From: Halosegnis marinus
Lineage (GTDB): Archaea; Halobacteriota; Halobacteria; Halobacteriales; Haloarculaceae
Length of the DNA stretch: 64,000 nt
Direction: 5' to 3'
Assembly (NCBI RefSeq): GCF_029338355.1
Contig: NZ_CP119802.1
Location: 1,426,001-1,490,000, forward strand
Shown in pieces: positions 24,549 through 33,854 of this stretch (within the stretch, counting starts at the first letter, position 1; each line of letters begins with the position of its first letter). The position numbers and the translations under genes are program-made. Below the pieces are notes generated by a model that saw only the letters and a list, made by a program, of their open reading frames with translations, made no database searches and had not been told where the DNA came from.

Positions 24549-24938
24549 TCAGATGACGCGGTTCTGGAGGTAGTCGAGGTGCTTCGCGTTGTAGACGATG
24601 CGGACCTCGTCCGTGGCCGGCGAGCCGATGCAGGTGAGCCGGACGTTCTTCTCCTCGACCTCCTCGTCGGAGAGGATCTGCTGCATGTCCATGTCGATGT
24701 CGCCGTCGACGGCGATGGCGGCGCAGTTCGCACACGCGCCGGCGCGGCAGGAGAACGGCCAGTCGTACCCCTGCGCCTCGGCGGCTTCGAGGATGTACTC
24801 GCCCTCGTTCACGTCCAGCGAGCCGTAGTCCTCGTCGCCGAGCCCGGCGTCCGCGGCCTGCTCGAAGAGGTCGTCGTCGTCCATCTCCCAGCCGTGGTCG
24901 TCGAGCACTTCGTAGTTGAGGTATTCTACCGTGGGCAT
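24549..24938 (-). CDS. fer: Halophilic [2Fe-2S] ferredoxin
   Basis: 129 aa, the size of the classic Halobacterium ferredoxin, which it closely resembles. N-terminal acidic halophilic insertion (residues 12-40), then the plant-type ferredoxin fold with cluster ligands C64, C69, C72 ([12 protein letters not shown]) and C103 (RLTCIGSP), ending [10 protein letters not shown]. Electron carrier for 2-oxoacid:ferredoxin oxidoreductases (known for the family). The ATG at 24938 gives the standard [10 protein letters not shown]-terminus. Confidence 0.97.
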   Translation of the reverse strand: MPTVEYLNYEVLDDHGWEMDDDDLFEQAADAGLGDEDYGSLDVNEGEYILEAAEAQGYDWPFSCRAGACANCAAIAVDGDIDMDMQQILSDEEVEEKNVRLTCIGSPATDEVRIVYNAKHLDYLQNRVI

Positions 24939-24960
24939 CACCGCGGCGATACGAGCCGGC

Positions 24961-24972
24961 CTATGTTAAAGG
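24961..24972 (-). promoter_or_regulatory. TATA element for ferredoxin gene
   Basis: CCTTTAACATAG on the minus strand lies 23-34 nt upstream of the ferredoxin ATG, in a GC-rich setting. Strong match to haloarchaeal TATA boxes and to leaderless spacing. Confidence 0.6.
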
Positions 24973-25028
24973 TCGCCTTTTCTCCGGCTACGGCTCCGTC
25001 TCGGCGCGCCTGCCGTCCGTCGGCGGGG

Positions 25029-26231
25029 TCACAGCGTCACGGAGAAGACCAGGTACGCGCCGAGCGTCGCGACGGAGGGGACGAAGTTCTGCATCAGGAT
25101 GACCCGCGCCGTCCGCCCGGGTTCGAAGAGGTCGTCGGAGCTGGGGAGGTCCTCGGGCTCCTCGTCGCCGATGGGGGGCGAGGGCTCGCCCGGCTCCCCG
25201 TCGGTGCCGGAGCCGTCGGGGCCGATACGCGGGGTTTCGTCGGCGGCCAGCGCGCCGGGCGACATCCCCGGGCGCTCCCCGCGAACCGTCTCGGAGAGGC
25301 GCGCGGTCCGGGTGGCCCGGCCCCACCCCAGCCCGACGATGCTCATCGTGGCGACGACGACGAAGCTCGCGGGGATGCCGAGCGCCGACAGCAGCGTGAT
25401 GATGGTCGCGGAGATGACCGCGACGACGATGGCCGCGGTAATCGGGAGCTCCGTGAGGTCGTTGCCGACCGTTTCGAGGGTTCGCCGGGCGATGGTGAGC
25501 GCGCCCAGCCCGGTCGCGATGCCCGCGAGGAGGATGGCCGGGTTCATGTCCAACTCGCCCGACCCGACGAGCGGCGCGACGGCGTTCGCCGTGTTCGACG
25601 CCCCCGAACTGAACGCCATGAAACAGCCGATGACGACGACGGTGAGCGCGCCGGCCGCCTCGCGCGGCGTCGTCCCCGGACCGAGCGCGGGCCGCGGCAC
25701 GGGGCCCGACCGGTCGAGGGCGAACAGCCCGCCGTCGCTGCGGTCGATGGCGACCCAGCTGTTGATGCGCGGGTAGAAGTAGCGTCCGACGACGCCGGAG
25801 ACCCAGAAGGCGACGAGCGGGGCGACGAGCCACCAGACGACGATGCGGCCCATCACGCCCCAGTTCAGTTGCCCGGTCGCGAGGCCGAGCCCCGCGATGG
25901 CGCCGACGGCCGTCATCGACGTGGAGGCGGGCACGCCGAAGCTGTTGGAGACGAGCAGCGCCGTCCCGATGAAGAAGAGGACGCCGATGGAGACCTCGAG
26001 CGTGAACAGTTCGGCGGGGACGATGCGGCCGCCGAGCGTCTCGACGACGTTGCGCCCGACGGTCCACCCGCCCGCGAAGAAACAGACGGCCATCAGCAGG
26101 CCGGCGGCGAGCTTCGAGAGGACGCCCGCGCCGACCGCCGGGCCGAAGGCGACGCCCGTCGTGGCGCCCCCGACGTTGTAGCCGACGAACGCCGCGACCA
26201 GCAGCCCGACGAGCAGGAGCGCAGAAATCAT
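25029..26231 (-). CDS. Inorganic phosphate transporter, PiT family
   Basis: 400-aa membrane protein with about 10 helices. PiT duplicated signatures are visible: FVGYNVGGATTGVAFGPAVG near the N-terminus and AFSSGASNTANAVAPLVGSG near residue 205 (the GANDVANA-type motif, here GASNTANA and YNVGGATT). A long acidic cytosolic insertion (about 308-370, ending SSDDLFEPGRTARVI) precedes the last helix. Na+ or H+ coupled phosphate import is expected. Confidence 0.92.
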   Translation of the reverse strand: MISALLLVGLLVAAFVGYNVGGATTGVAFGPAVGAGVLSKLAAGLLMAVCFFAGGWTVGRNVVETLGGRIVPAELFTLEVSIGVLFFIGTALLVSNSFGVPASTSMTAVGAIAGLGLATGQLNWGVMGRIVVWWLVAPLVAFWVSGVVGRYFYPRINSWVAIDRSDGGLFALDRSGPVPRPALGPGTTPREAAGALTVVVIGCFMAFSSGASNTANAVAPLVGSGELDMNPAILLAGIATGLGALTIARRTLETVGNDLTELPITAAIVVAVISATIITLLSALGIPASFVVVATMSIVGLGWGRATRTARLSETVRGERPGMSPGALAADETPRIGPDGSGTDGEPGEPSPPIGDEEPEDLPSSDDLFEPGRTARVILMQNFVPSVATLGAYLVFSVTL

Positions 26232-26320
26232 GTGCGGAAATCGGGGACACGCCGACTTAAGCCCCCGGTCCCGGCCGTCGAACCGGCGGCTTTAGGCGGC
26301 GAGGGCGCGCAGTTCCGGCC

Positions 26321-27037
26321 ATGTTCGAGACGTTCGAGGTCGTCCCCGCCGTCGACATGCAGGACGGACAGGTGGTCCAGCTGGTCGGCGGCGAGCGCGG
26401 CACCGGCCGGCGCTACGGCGACCCCGTCGAGGCCGCGGAGCGGTGGGTCGACGCCGGAGCCGAGACGCTCCACCTCGTGGACCTCGACGGCGCGTTCGAG
26501 GGCGAGCGCGTCAACGCCTCCGCGGTCGAGGCCGTCCTCGACGCCGTCGAGGTCGACATCCAACTCGGCGGCGGCATCCGCACGGCCGACGACGCCGTCG
26601 GTCTCCTCGACCGGGGCGTCGACCGGGTCATCCTCGGCACCGCGGCCGTCGAGACGCCGGAAATCGTCGGCGAGATATCGGCCGCCCACCCGGGGAGCGT
26701 GATGGTGAGCCTCGACGCGAAGGGCGGGGAGGTCGTCGTCGCCGGCTGGACCGAGGGGACGGGCCTCGACCCCGCCGAGGCCGCCGCCCGCTACGAGGCC
26801 GAGGGCGCGGGCGCGATACTGTTCACCGACGTGGACGTCGAGGGCCAACTGGAGGGCGTCCGCACCGACCCGGTCGAGCGCGTCGTGGACGCGGTCGATA
26901 TCCCCGTCGTCGCCTCCGGCGGCGTCGCCACGCTGGACGACGTGCGCGCGCTCCGCGGCGCGGGCGCGGCGGCCGTCGTCGTCGGCACCGCGCTCTACGA
27001 GGGGCGGTTCACCCTCGCCGAGGCGCAGGGTATCTGA
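26321..27037 (+). CDS. hisA: Phosphoribosylformimino-5-aminoimidazole carboxamide ribotide isomerase
   Basis: TIM-barrel isomerase of histidine synthesis, 238 aa. N-terminal [18 protein letters not shown] with the catalytic aspartate (VDMQDG), [33 protein letters not shown], and the C-terminal phosphate site [13 protein letters not shown] / [21 protein letters not shown] lies about 27-33 nt upstream. hisB follows after 82 nt. Confidence 0.96.
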   Translation: MFETFEVVPAVDMQDGQVVQLVGGERGTGRRYGDPVEAAERWVDAGAETLHLVDLDGAFEGERVNASAVEAVLDAVEVDIQLGGGIRTADDAVGLLDRGVDRVILGTAAVETPEIVGEISAAHPGSVMVSLDAKGGEVVVAGWTEGTGLDPAEAAARYEAEGAGAILFTDVDVEGQLEGVRTDPVERVVDAVDIPVVASGGVATLDDVRALRGAGAAAVVVGTALYEGRFTLAEAQGI

Positions 27038-27119
27038 TTCTCTCGCGCGAACGCCCCGCCCGTGCCTCGGACTCCCGAGGATGCACAACCGTCATAGCCT
27101 CCCCGCGAAAAGCACCCCT

Positions 27120-27707
27120 ATGACAGAGCGGAGCGCCGCGGTGACACGCGAGACCGGCGAGACCGACATCGAGGTCACCTTCGCGGTCGACGGCGAGGGG
27201 GACGCGACCGTCGAGACGGGCGTCGGCTTCTTCGACCACATGCTGACGGCGTTCGCGCGCCACGGCCTGTTCGACCTGACCGTCCGGTGTGACGGGGACC
27301 TCGACATCGACGACCACCACACCGTCGAGGACGTGGGTATCGCGCTGGGCGAGGCGTTCGCGGAGGCCGTCGGCGACAAGCGCGGCGTCGTCCGCTACGC
27401 CGACCGCCGGGTGCCGCTCGACGAGGCCGTCGCCTCCGCCGTGGTGGACCTCTCCGGCCGCCCCTACTTCGAGTGGAGCGGCGAGTTCTCACAGCCGACG
27501 GTCGGCGCGTTCACGAGCGACATGGGCCGGCACTTCTGGGAGTCGTTCGCGATGCACGCCGACGTGACCCTGCACGCGGGCGTGGAGGGGCGCAACGCCC
27601 ACCACGAGGTGGAGGCGCTGTTCAAGTGTCTCGCCCGCGCGCTGGACGACGCGACGCGGCTGGACGAGCGGCGCTCGGACACGCCGAGCACGAAGGGAAC
27701 GCTCTAA
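27120..27707 (+). CDS. hisB: Imidazoleglycerol-phosphate dehydratase
   Basis: 195 aa. Metal-ligand motifs [39 protein letters not shown] and [20 protein letters not shown] are intact. Monofunctional archaeal form without the phosphatase domain. ATG at 27120 ([12 protein letters not shown]) is chosen over the in-frame ATG at 27081. The last 4 nt overlap the end of the convergent gene. Confidence 0.97.
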   Translation: MTERSAAVTRETGETDIEVTFAVDGEGDATVETGVGFFDHMLTAFARHGLFDLTVRCDGDLDIDDHHTVEDVGIALGEAFAEAVGDKRGVVRYADRRVPLDEAVASAVVDLSGRPYFEWSGEFSQPTVGAFTSDMGRHFWESFAMHADVTLHAGVEGRNAHHEVEALFKCLARALDDATRLDERRSDTPSTKGTL

Positions 27708-28249
27708 GCGCGGTGTATCTCGTCCTGCAGTAGCTTCAGCCGGCCGTGCGAGGCGGCGTGGTCGATGGCCGCCTCGACGGCCTCGGGTTCGAGGCCGTAG
27801 GCGCCCGACACCATCTCCACGGCGTCCGCTCGCTGGACGGGCATGTCGCGGTTCTCCAGGAAGCGGAGCGTCTTCCGGTACCCCTTCGGGACGCGCGAGG
27901 ACGACCCCGCGCCCGTGGAGGCCATCCGGGCCTCGGCGGCGCGCTCGTCCGCGGGGCCGTCCTCGCCGTCCGCCTTTTCGGCCTCTTCCGCTTCCTCCGC
28001 GGACGCCGTGGCGTCGCTCTCGGCGCTCGACCCCGGTTCCGCGTCGTCCATCACGTCGGCGACGGACGGCTCCACGTCCTCCGACGTCGCGTCGAGCAGG
28101 GGGTCGAGGACGGACGCGAGCGCGTCGCGGCAGTGGTCGCACAGCACCATCCGCTTGCCCTTCCCCTCGGGGTCGTGCTCCGGCGGGAGCACGTCGAAGG
28201 TGCCCGAGGGCGTGTCGCCACAGAAGTCACAGCCGGAGACCTGACGCAT
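27704..28249 (-). CDS. Haloarchaeal zinc-finger protein of unknown function
   Basis: 181 aa. N-terminal zinc knuckle pairs [12 protein letters not shown] and LCDHCRDAL, a long Ala/Glu-rich disordered acidic linker (about 60-115), and a C-terminal helical domain ([40 protein letters not shown]) that resembles a small winged-helix. Widespread in haloarchaea between his genes in my recollection; role unknown. Converges on hisB and is divergent from hisI. Confidence 0.8.
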   Translation of the reverse strand: MRQVSGCDFCGDTPSGTFDVLPPEHDPEGKGKRMVLCDHCRDALASVLDPLLDATSEDVEPSVADVMDDAEPGSSAESDATASAEEAEEAEKADGEDGPADERAAEARMASTGAGSSSRVPKGYRKTLRFLENRDMPVQRADAVEMVSGAYGLEPEAVEAAIDHAASHGRLKLLQDEIHRA

Positions 28250-28337
28250 ACGCGGGGCGTCGCGCGGCGGGGGCTAAACCGTGTCGGCCCGGCGGGGTGG
28301 TGAAAAGACCTATTCGGCGCGCCCGCCGACTCCGGGT

Positions 28338-28721
28338 ATGACCGACGCCGACACCGCCCCCGTCTCCGTCGATTTCGGCGACGACGGACTCGTCCCCGCC
28401 GTCGCACAGGACGCCGAGACGGGCGAGGTGTTGATGCTCGCGTACGTCGACGCGGAGGCGCTCGCGGCCACCCGCGAGACGGGCTACGCCCACTACCACT
28501 CGCGGTCGCGCGACGAACTGTGGAAGAAGGGGGGGAACTCCGGGCACACGCAGGCCGTCGAGGAGGTGCGCGTCGATTGTGACGCCGACGCCCTCCTCTA
28601 CCTCGTGGACCAGACCGGCGGCGCGTGCCACACGGGCTACGAGTCCTGCTTCCACCGCACCGTGGACGGCGAGACGGTGGGCGAGCGCGCCTTCGACCCC
28701 GACGAGGTGTACGGGGAGTGA
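28338..28721 (+). CDS. hisI: Phosphoribosyl-AMP cyclohydrolase
   Basis: 127 aa; hydrolyses the adenine ring of PR-AMP. Motifs: [41 protein letters not shown] (GxSG..Q substrate loop), [14 protein letters not shown] with the Cys/Asp metal ligands, and [14 protein letters not shown]. No HisE domain is fused, as usual in archaea. ATG at 28338 fits GACCTATT about 22-29 nt upstream. Stop overlaps the GTG of the next gene (GTGA). Confidence 0.96.
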   Translation: MTDADTAPVSVDFGDDGLVPAVAQDAETGEVLMLAYVDAEALAATRETGYAHYHSRSRDELWKKGGNSGHTQAVEEVRVDCDADALLYLVDQTGGACHTGYESCFHRTVDGETVGERAFDPDEVYGE

Positions 28722-29845
28722 GCGCCCCCGACCCCGAGGCGGTCCGGCGGCGGCTGACCCGCGCGGCCGACGAGTACGAGCGCGTCCGGGGGGAGATGGA
28801 CGACGCGGGCGGCGAGTCCGCGGTCCGGGGGACGGCGGGCGCGTACCACACCTTCCGCCGCCTGCTCGACGGCAACGAGGAGTCCGCGACCGGGTCGGGC
28901 TTCCAGGCGTACATCGAGTTCCAGGAGAAGGTCGCGGACCACACCGACTCGCTGGACGAGGACCTCCCCGCGTACGACGCCTTCGAGGCGGCCGACGACG
29001 CCGTCCACAAGAAGCGGCTCTCGGCGAGCGACTTCGAGGCGGCCCGCGAGGCGCTCGCCCCGGCCCGCGAGTACGCCGACCTGCTCGTCGAGTGGGAGGC
29101 CGCGGAGGACCTCCTGCGCGAGGCGCGTCGGGACGCGCTCGACCGGCTGGACGCCCTCGACGACGAGACCGCGGAGGCCGAACGCCTGCTCGACCTCGGC
29201 GACGCGGACCTCGACGCGCCCGTCGAGCGCCTGCGCGACCCCTTCGAGCGGTACAACGAGGCGGTGGCGGCGGACGTCCGCGAGCTGAAGCGGAACGGCT
29301 CCGCGCGCGAACTGTTCGACGTGGTCGCGGCCGCCGAGTCGTACCCGCTGGTCGACTTCCGCGACCCGCCGACCCGGCTCGCCGAGTACGTCCGCGAGGC
29401 CGACGTGGGCGAGGAGTCCGTCGCCACCCTGCTGGAGTACGCGGACTACTCCGCGGAGAAGCTCTCCCACTACGTCGAGGACCCCGGCGCCCTCTCGCGA
29501 CACGTCGCCACGAACCGGACCTACCTCTCGAACCTCGACGCCTCGCCGCTCGAAGTCCCCTACCCGCCGCCTGACGGGGAGACGCTCCGCTACCGGTGCA
29601 AGGAGTACGCCGCGGTCTGCAACCGCTTCGCGTCCGAGGAGACGCTCGCGGCCCTGCGCGCGGTGCGGTCGCTCCCCGACGAGACCGACTACGAGCGCCT
29701 GCGCGAGGCGGCGGTCGCGCTCGCGGAACTCGGCGAGGAGGGGCGCGAGCGGCTCGTTTCGGGCGACGTGGCCGCCGAACTGGACCGCCTGCGGGCCGAG
29801 CGAGCGGCGCTGTCGGACGCGCTCGCCGCCGCCCCGGAGCCGTAG
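28718..29845 (+). CDS. Coiled-coil haloarchaeal protein coupled to hisI
   Basis: 375 aa; GTG start inside the hisI stop. Mostly helical and acidic, with extended heptad-like stretches ([40 protein letters not shown]). Conserved-looking central patch [20 protein letters not shown] and [17 protein letters not shown], and a Cys pair in [14 protein letters not shown]. No enzyme motif; resembles haloarchaeal DUF7118-type proteins but I cannot confirm the family. Not evidently part of histidine synthesis. Confidence 0.8.
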   Translation: MSAPDPEAVRRRLTRAADEYERVRGEMDDAGGESAVRGTAGAYHTFRRLLDGNEESATGSGFQAYIEFQEKVADHTDSLDEDLPAYDAFEAADDAVHKKRLSASDFEAAREALAPAREYADLLVEWEAAEDLLREARRDALDRLDALDDETAEAERLLDLGDADLDAPVERLRDPFERYNEAVAADVRELKRNGSARELFDVVAAAESYPLVDFRDPPTRLAEYVREADVGEESVATLLEYADYSAEKLSHYVEDPGALSRHVATNRTYLSNLDASPLEVPYPPPDGETLRYRCKEYAAVCNRFASEETLAALRAVRSLPDETDYERLREAAVALAELGEEGRERLVSGDVAAELDRLRAERAALSDALAAAPEP

Positions 29846-29963
29846 CGGCGGTCGCGTCCGGCGGTAAGCCCGCCGGAGGCGCCGGTACGGCCGCGTTACG
29901 GACGACGGGATGCGGACGGGAGGGTGGAACGGCGACGGAAGCCCCGGTTACCGCCGGCACGGA

Positions 29964-29971
29964 TTGTATAA
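29964..29971 (+). promoter_or_regulatory. TATA element for spondin-like gene
   Basis: TGTATAAC within GGATTGTATAACGAAG lies 31-38 nt upstream of the ATG at 30002. It is the only AT-rich patch in the 156-nt spacer after the coiled-coil gene. Confidence 0.5.
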
Positions 29972-30001
29972 CGAAGCGCGTGGCTCGCGTCCATACGGGA
30001 C

Positions 30002-30808
30002 ATGGCACGACCGAGACGGCCGGCCGACGGGAACGGACCGACGAACACGCCGCGGCTCACCCGGCGACGCGCGCTCGCGGCGGGCGGCGCGGCGCTCGCG
30101 GGTGCCGCGCTCGTCGGCGCGGGCGGGGCGGGCGCGCGGACGGGTGACGACGACACCGACGAGCGGCGCTATCGGGTGACGGTGGCGAACCTCACGCCGG
30201 GCCAGCCCTTCACCCCGCCGGCGGTCGCGGCTCACAGCGCGGACGTGGAGGTGTTCGCGGTCGGCGACCCGGCGAACGAGCCGACGCGGCAGGTCGCGGA
30301 GAACGGGAACCTCGGTCCGCTCGTCGACCTGATAGGGGCGACCGACGAGATACGCGGGGCGGCCGTCGGCGACGCGCCGCTCGTCCCGCGGTCGGACCCC
30401 GGCGACACGGGGTACCCCTCCTACGCCTCGCTGGAGCTGACCGCCGACGAGGAGGCGCCGTACCTGACGTTCGTCGGCATGCTCGTCGCGACGAACGACG
30501 GTATCGTCGGGCTGGACACCGTCCCGCTCCCCGGGGCAGTCAACGCCTCGCGGACGTACTACGCGAACGGCTACGACGTGGGGACGGAGCGGAACACGGA
30601 GCTGTACGAGGACCTCGTCCCCCCGGCGAAGACGCTCATCGTCGGCGGCGAGCCGGAGGGGACGACGGAGAGCGACCCCGACCTCGCCGAGGACGACGTG
30701 GTTCGCCCGCACCCGGGCATCGTCGGGGACGGCGACCTCGACCCCGACGTGTACGGGTGGGACGAGCCGGCGGCGCTGGTTCAGGTCGAGCGGCTCGCGT
30801 CGGAGTGA
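30002..30808 (+). CDS. Tat-exported spondin-domain-like protein
   Basis: 268 aa. Signal with twin arginines (LTRRRALAAGGAALAG) and a hydrophobic core, then a mature domain beginning RRYRVTVANLTPGQPFTPPA and containing HSADVEVFAVGDPANEPTRQ and FVGMLVATNDGIVGLDTVPL, typical of the spondin_N fold of secreted proteins. Predicted extracellular; no lipobox cysteine. Function in archaea unknown. The type IV pilin gene follows after 40 nt. Confidence 0.88.
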   Translation: MARPRRPADGNGPTNTPRLTRRRALAAGGAALAGAALVGAGGAGARTGDDDTDERRYRVTVANLTPGQPFTPPAVAAHSADVEVFAVGDPANEPTRQVAENGNLGPLVDLIGATDEIRGAAVGDAPLVPRSDPGDTGYPSYASLELTADEEAPYLTFVGMLVATNDGIVGLDTVPLPGAVNASRTYYANGYDVGTERNTELYEDLVPPAKTLIVGGEPEGTTESDPDLAEDDVVRPHPGIVGDGDLDPDVYGWDEPAALVQVERLASE

Positions 30809-30848
30809 GTCCCCCGACTTTTTCGCCGATACCCGTGTCGCCGGGGAC

Positions 30849-31655
30849 GTGGACACCCCCCAGCCCGACCGCGCGTTGAGCCCCGTCATCGGGGTCACGA
30901 TACTCGTCGCCATCGTCGTGGTTCTCGCGGCCGGGGTGGGTGCGATAGTTCTCGGCTTCGGCGAGGACCTCACGAGCACGGACCCCGACGCCGTCGCGGC
31001 AACCGACACGGACGCGCCGGCCGAGGCGACGCCGACCCCGGCGGCCGCGGAGCAGGAGGCGCTCGTCTCCAGCCGGAACAACACCGCCGGCGCGAACGGG
31101 ACGCGCAACGTCGCCGTGTTCGACGTGTCCGTCGGCTCGAACACGGCCGGCAACTCGCTGAACTCCATCGAACTCGACTACAACCACACGTCGGGGTTCG
31201 TCGTCTCGAACGACACCCTCGACGCGGTGCTCGTCGCCGGCCTCGACACCGACGGCGACGACGAGACGGAGACGAACCTCAGCACCGACCTCTCCGGCGT
31301 CACCGTCTCTGACAACGGGACGACGGTATCGGTGAACTTCGTCGGCAACTACGGCGTGAACGAGAACGACACGCTCGTGCTGGAGTTCAACGGGGTGGAC
31401 AACCCCACGACCGCCGGCGAGTACACGGTGTCGGTGACCGTCAACGGCGAGGTGACGAGGAACGCGACGATGGAGATCGTCGCGGCCGACGCGCGCGACC
31501 TGGCCGTGCCCGGTCAGCGGTCCCGTGCGTCGGCGAGCGCGTCGCGGAACTCGCTCGCCAGCTCCGTGGCGCGGTCGCGCTCGGCCGCCTCGGCGTACAC
31601 GCGGACGACGGGCTCCGTGCCCGAGGGGCGCGCGAGCACCCACGCGTCGCCGTAG
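30849..31655 (+). CDS. Type IV pilin with N-terminal pilin domain
   Basis: GTG start. Class III signal peptide RALSPVIGVTILVAIVVVLA, the haloarchaeal pilin signature, followed by an acidic T/P linker and a beta-rich ectodomain (LNSIELDYNHTSGFVVSNDT; VSVNFVGNYGVNENDTLVLE) with several N-x-S/T sequons. Expected to be cleaved by the A24 peptidase at 16470. Odd: the natural-looking end is near residue 220 (ATMEIVAADARD), yet no stop codon occurs there; the frame continues 142 nt into the opposite strand of the phosphohexomutase gene, giving a Ser/Arg-rich tail. The stop may have been lost. Confidence 0.85.
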   Translation: MDTPQPDRALSPVIGVTILVAIVVVLAAGVGAIVLGFGEDLTSTDPDAVAATDTDAPAEATPTPAAAEQEALVSSRNNTAGANGTRNVAVFDVSVGSNTAGNSLNSIELDYNHTSGFVVSNDTLDAVLVAGLDTDGDDETETNLSTDLSGVTVSDNGTTVSVNFVGNYGVNENDTLVLEFNGVDNPTTAGEYTVSVTVNGEVTRNATMEIVAADARDLAVPGQRSRASASASRNSLASSVARSRSAASAYTRTTGSVPEGRASTHASP

Positions 31656-32875
31656 TCGAGGCGGTAGCCGTCGATGGTCGTCGGCGTCGCGTCGGCCGAC
31701 CCGGCGTACCGCTCGGCGGCCGCGAGCATCGCCTCGCGCTCGCCGTCCGTGTCGTAGCCGAGGTTCTCGCGCACGTTCGCGTAGCCGTCGTAGTCGGCGA
31801 CGGCCTCGCTCGCCGTCCGGTCCGCGAGCAGTTCGAGGAAGCGCGCGGCGGTGTACGCGCCGTCGCGCGCCAGCCGGTAGTCGGGGAAGAGGACGCCGCC
31901 GTTCCCCTCGCCGGCCACGGGGACGTGGTGGCCCTCGGCCGCGAGTTCGCGGATGCGCGTGATGATGTTCGTCGAGCCGATGGGCGTGAGTTCGAGGGTC
32001 GCACCCGTGCGCTCCGCGACATCGACGAGCCGCTGGGAGACGTTCACCGCCGACACCGTCGTGTCGCCCGCGTCGAGCGCGGCCTCCGAGAGCGCCGCGA
32101 GCGTGGCGTCGCCCTCGATGTACGTGCCCGTCTCGTCGTAGAAGATGGCGCGGTCGGCGTCGCCGTCGTGGGCGACACCCACGTCAGCGTCCGCCGCGCG
32201 CACGAGGTCGCCGAGGTCGCCGAGGTTCGCCGCGACGGGTTCGGGGTCGCGGCCGGGGAAGCGGCCGTCCGGCTGGGCGTTGACGGTGACGACCCGGCAG
32301 CCGAGTTCGCGGAAGAACGCCGGGGAGGTGAGCGCGCCCGCGCCGTGGCCGGGGTCGAGCGCCACGGTGAGGTCCGCGTCCGCGATGCGGTCGCGGTCGA
32401 TGGCGGCGAGCAGCCCCTCGACGTACTCGCGGCGGGCCGACTCCACGCGACGGGACTCGCCGGTCGCGTCCCACGGCACCTCGTCGAACCGCTCCGCGAG
32501 CAGGCGGTCCTCGACGCGTTCGAGCGTGTCGCGCGACAGCTCCACGCCGTCGGCGCCGACGAGCTTCACCCCGTTGTACTCCGGGGGGTTGTGGCTCGCG
32601 GTCACCATCACGACGGGGACGCCCTCGCGCTCGGCGTACGCCTGCGCGCCGGGCGTGGCGAGGACGCCGAGCCGGTGGACGTCGGCCCCGGTCGCCGCCA
32701 GCGCCGCCGCGGCCGCGTCGGCCAGCATCTCACCCGTGCGACGCGTGTCGCGGGCGACCGCGACGGTCCCGGACTCGAACGTCGAGCCGGCGGCCAGCGC
32801 GACGCGGCCGACGAACGCCGGCGTGATCTCCTCGTTCACCACGCCGCGGACGCCGCTCGACCCGAACACCTTCAT
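31514..32875 (-). CDS. glmM: Phosphoglucosamine/phosphohexomutase
   Basis: 453 aa, alpha-D-phosphohexomutase superfamily. Catalytic phosphoserine loop VTASHNPPEYNG (S94), metal loop AHDGDADRAIF (about 236-246), sugar loop GEGNGGVLFPDYR (near 325), phosphate site ARPSGTEPVVRVYAEA near the C-terminus. Interconverts hexose-6-phosphate and hexose-1-phosphate; substrate (glucosamine, mannose or glucose) cannot be fixed from sequence. Converges on and overlaps the pilin reading frame. Confidence 0.93.
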   Translation of the reverse strand: MKVFGSSGVRGVVNEEITPAFVGRVALAAGSTFESGTVAVARDTRRTGEMLADAAAAALAATGADVHRLGVLATPGAQAYAEREGVPVVMVTASHNPPEYNGVKLVGADGVELSRDTLERVEDRLLAERFDEVPWDATGESRRVESARREYVEGLLAAIDRDRIADADLTVALDPGHGAGALTSPAFFRELGCRVVTVNAQPDGRFPGRDPEPVAANLGDLGDLVRAADADVGVAHDGDADRAIFYDETGTYIEGDATLAALSEAALDAGDTTVSAVNVSQRLVDVAERTGATLELTPIGSTNIITRIRELAAEGHHVPVAGEGNGGVLFPDYRLARDGAYTAARFLELLADRTASEAVADYDGYANVRENLGYDTDGEREAMLAAAERYAGSADATPTTIDGYRLDYGDAWVLARPSGTEPVVRVYAEAAERDRATELASEFRDALADARDR

Positions 32876-33041
32876 GACTCACCGTATCGGGAGCGCGCAA
32901 AAATCGGTATCGGTCGGGCGGCGTGGGGGGTACGCGGGGACGCTGTTCGCGGTGGAGGGGCGGGTCAGCGGGTGCAACCGTCCGTAGGGGGGCATCCCTC
33001 CTTACCTCACCCATCGGGGCGTCGTTCGGCCACGGACGTGT

Positions 33042-33058
33042 GTTTCGAGGGTCGAAAC
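33042..33058. promoter_or_regulatory. Perfect palindrome upstream of DUF1724-type regulator
   Basis: GTTTCGAGGGTCGAAAC: 7-bp arms GTTTCGA/TCGAAAC with a 3-nt centre, starting 48 nt and ending 32 nt before the ATG at 33090, immediately upstream of the likely TATA position (AACTTCAACC, about 33060-33069). Arrangement suggests an operator, perhaps autoregulatory. Confidence 0.5.
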
Positions 33059-33089
33059 GAACTTCAACCGAGGGGCCGAAGCGGGGACG

Positions 33090-33854
33090 ATGAGCTGGGC
33101 GTCACCGGACGGGTCGGCGGAGGGAATCGCCGCGGCGGTCGGGACGCGCGCCGGGCTGCTCGGCGCGCTCGCCGACGGCCCGCGAACCAAGCGCGACCTC
33201 CGCGAGGAGCTCGGGGTCGCGCGCTCGACCGTGTACAAGGGGCTGCGCGAGCTGACCGAACTCGACCTCGCGCGCGAGACGGGGGAGGGGTACGTGCTCA
33301 CGGCGCTCGGGGAGCTGGCCCGCGAGGAACGCGAGCGGTACCGCGAGCGGCTCGGGGGGCTGACCGCCGCGCGCGACGTCCTCGCCGACATCCCGGCCTC
33401 GGCCGGCGTTCCGGCGGCGTTCGCGGAGTCGGCCACGGTCGCCACCTCCGAACGCACCGCGCCCGAGCGGGCGCTCGACACGTTCGACGCGATGGTCCGC
33501 GACGCGGAGCGCGTCCGCTCGCTGTCGCCCGCGGCCATCCCCCGGTACATGGCCGACCTCCACGAGGACGTGCTCGCGGGCGAGGACCGCGAGATCGTCG
33601 TGGAGCGACCCGCCGCCGCGGCGCTGCGCGCCGAGTACGACGAGTTCGACGCGGCGGTCGCGGCCGGGCTCGACGTCCGCGTCCTCGACGAGTCGCTCCC
33701 GTTCGGCCTGACGCTGTTCGACGACGAGGGCGCCGCGCTCACCACCTACGAGGCGGGCGGCGTGAGCGGCATCCTGCTCTCGGAGGCGCCCGAGGCCGTC
33801 GCGTGGGCCGAGCGGACGTACGCAGACTACCGCGACCGCGCGGTGGACGCGTGA
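33090..33854 (+). CDS. Winged-helix regulator with DUF1724-like sensor domain
   Basis: 254 aa. N-terminal winged helix (LLGALADGPRTKRDLREELG; ARSTVYKGLRELTELDLARE), then a C-terminal domain of the type found in methanogen/haloarchaeal regulators with DUF1724 (RVRSLSPAAIPRYMADLHED; LPFGLTLFDDEGAALTTYEA). Ligand unknown. Its TGA overlaps the GTG of the beta-propeller gene (GTGA), and prs follows, so it may control this group. Confidence 0.86.
   Translation: MSWASPDGSAEGIAAAVGTRAGLLGALADGPRTKRDLREELGVARSTVYKGLRELTELDLARETGEGYVLTALGELAREERERYRERLGGLTAARDVLADIPASAGVPAAFAESATVATSERTAPERALDTFDAMVRDAERVRSLSPAAIPRYMADLHEDVLAGEDREIVVERPAAAALRAEYDEFDAAVAAGLDVRVLDESLPFGLTLFDDEGAALTTYEAGGVSGILLSEAPEAVAWAERTYADYRDRAVDA

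Noticed and set aside
23925-26280. Very long plus-strand open frame covering the lipoprotein, ferredoxin and PiT genes
   Set aside because: It is antisense to three clear genes and encodes basic low-complexity sequence, the opposite of a haloarchaeal proteome.
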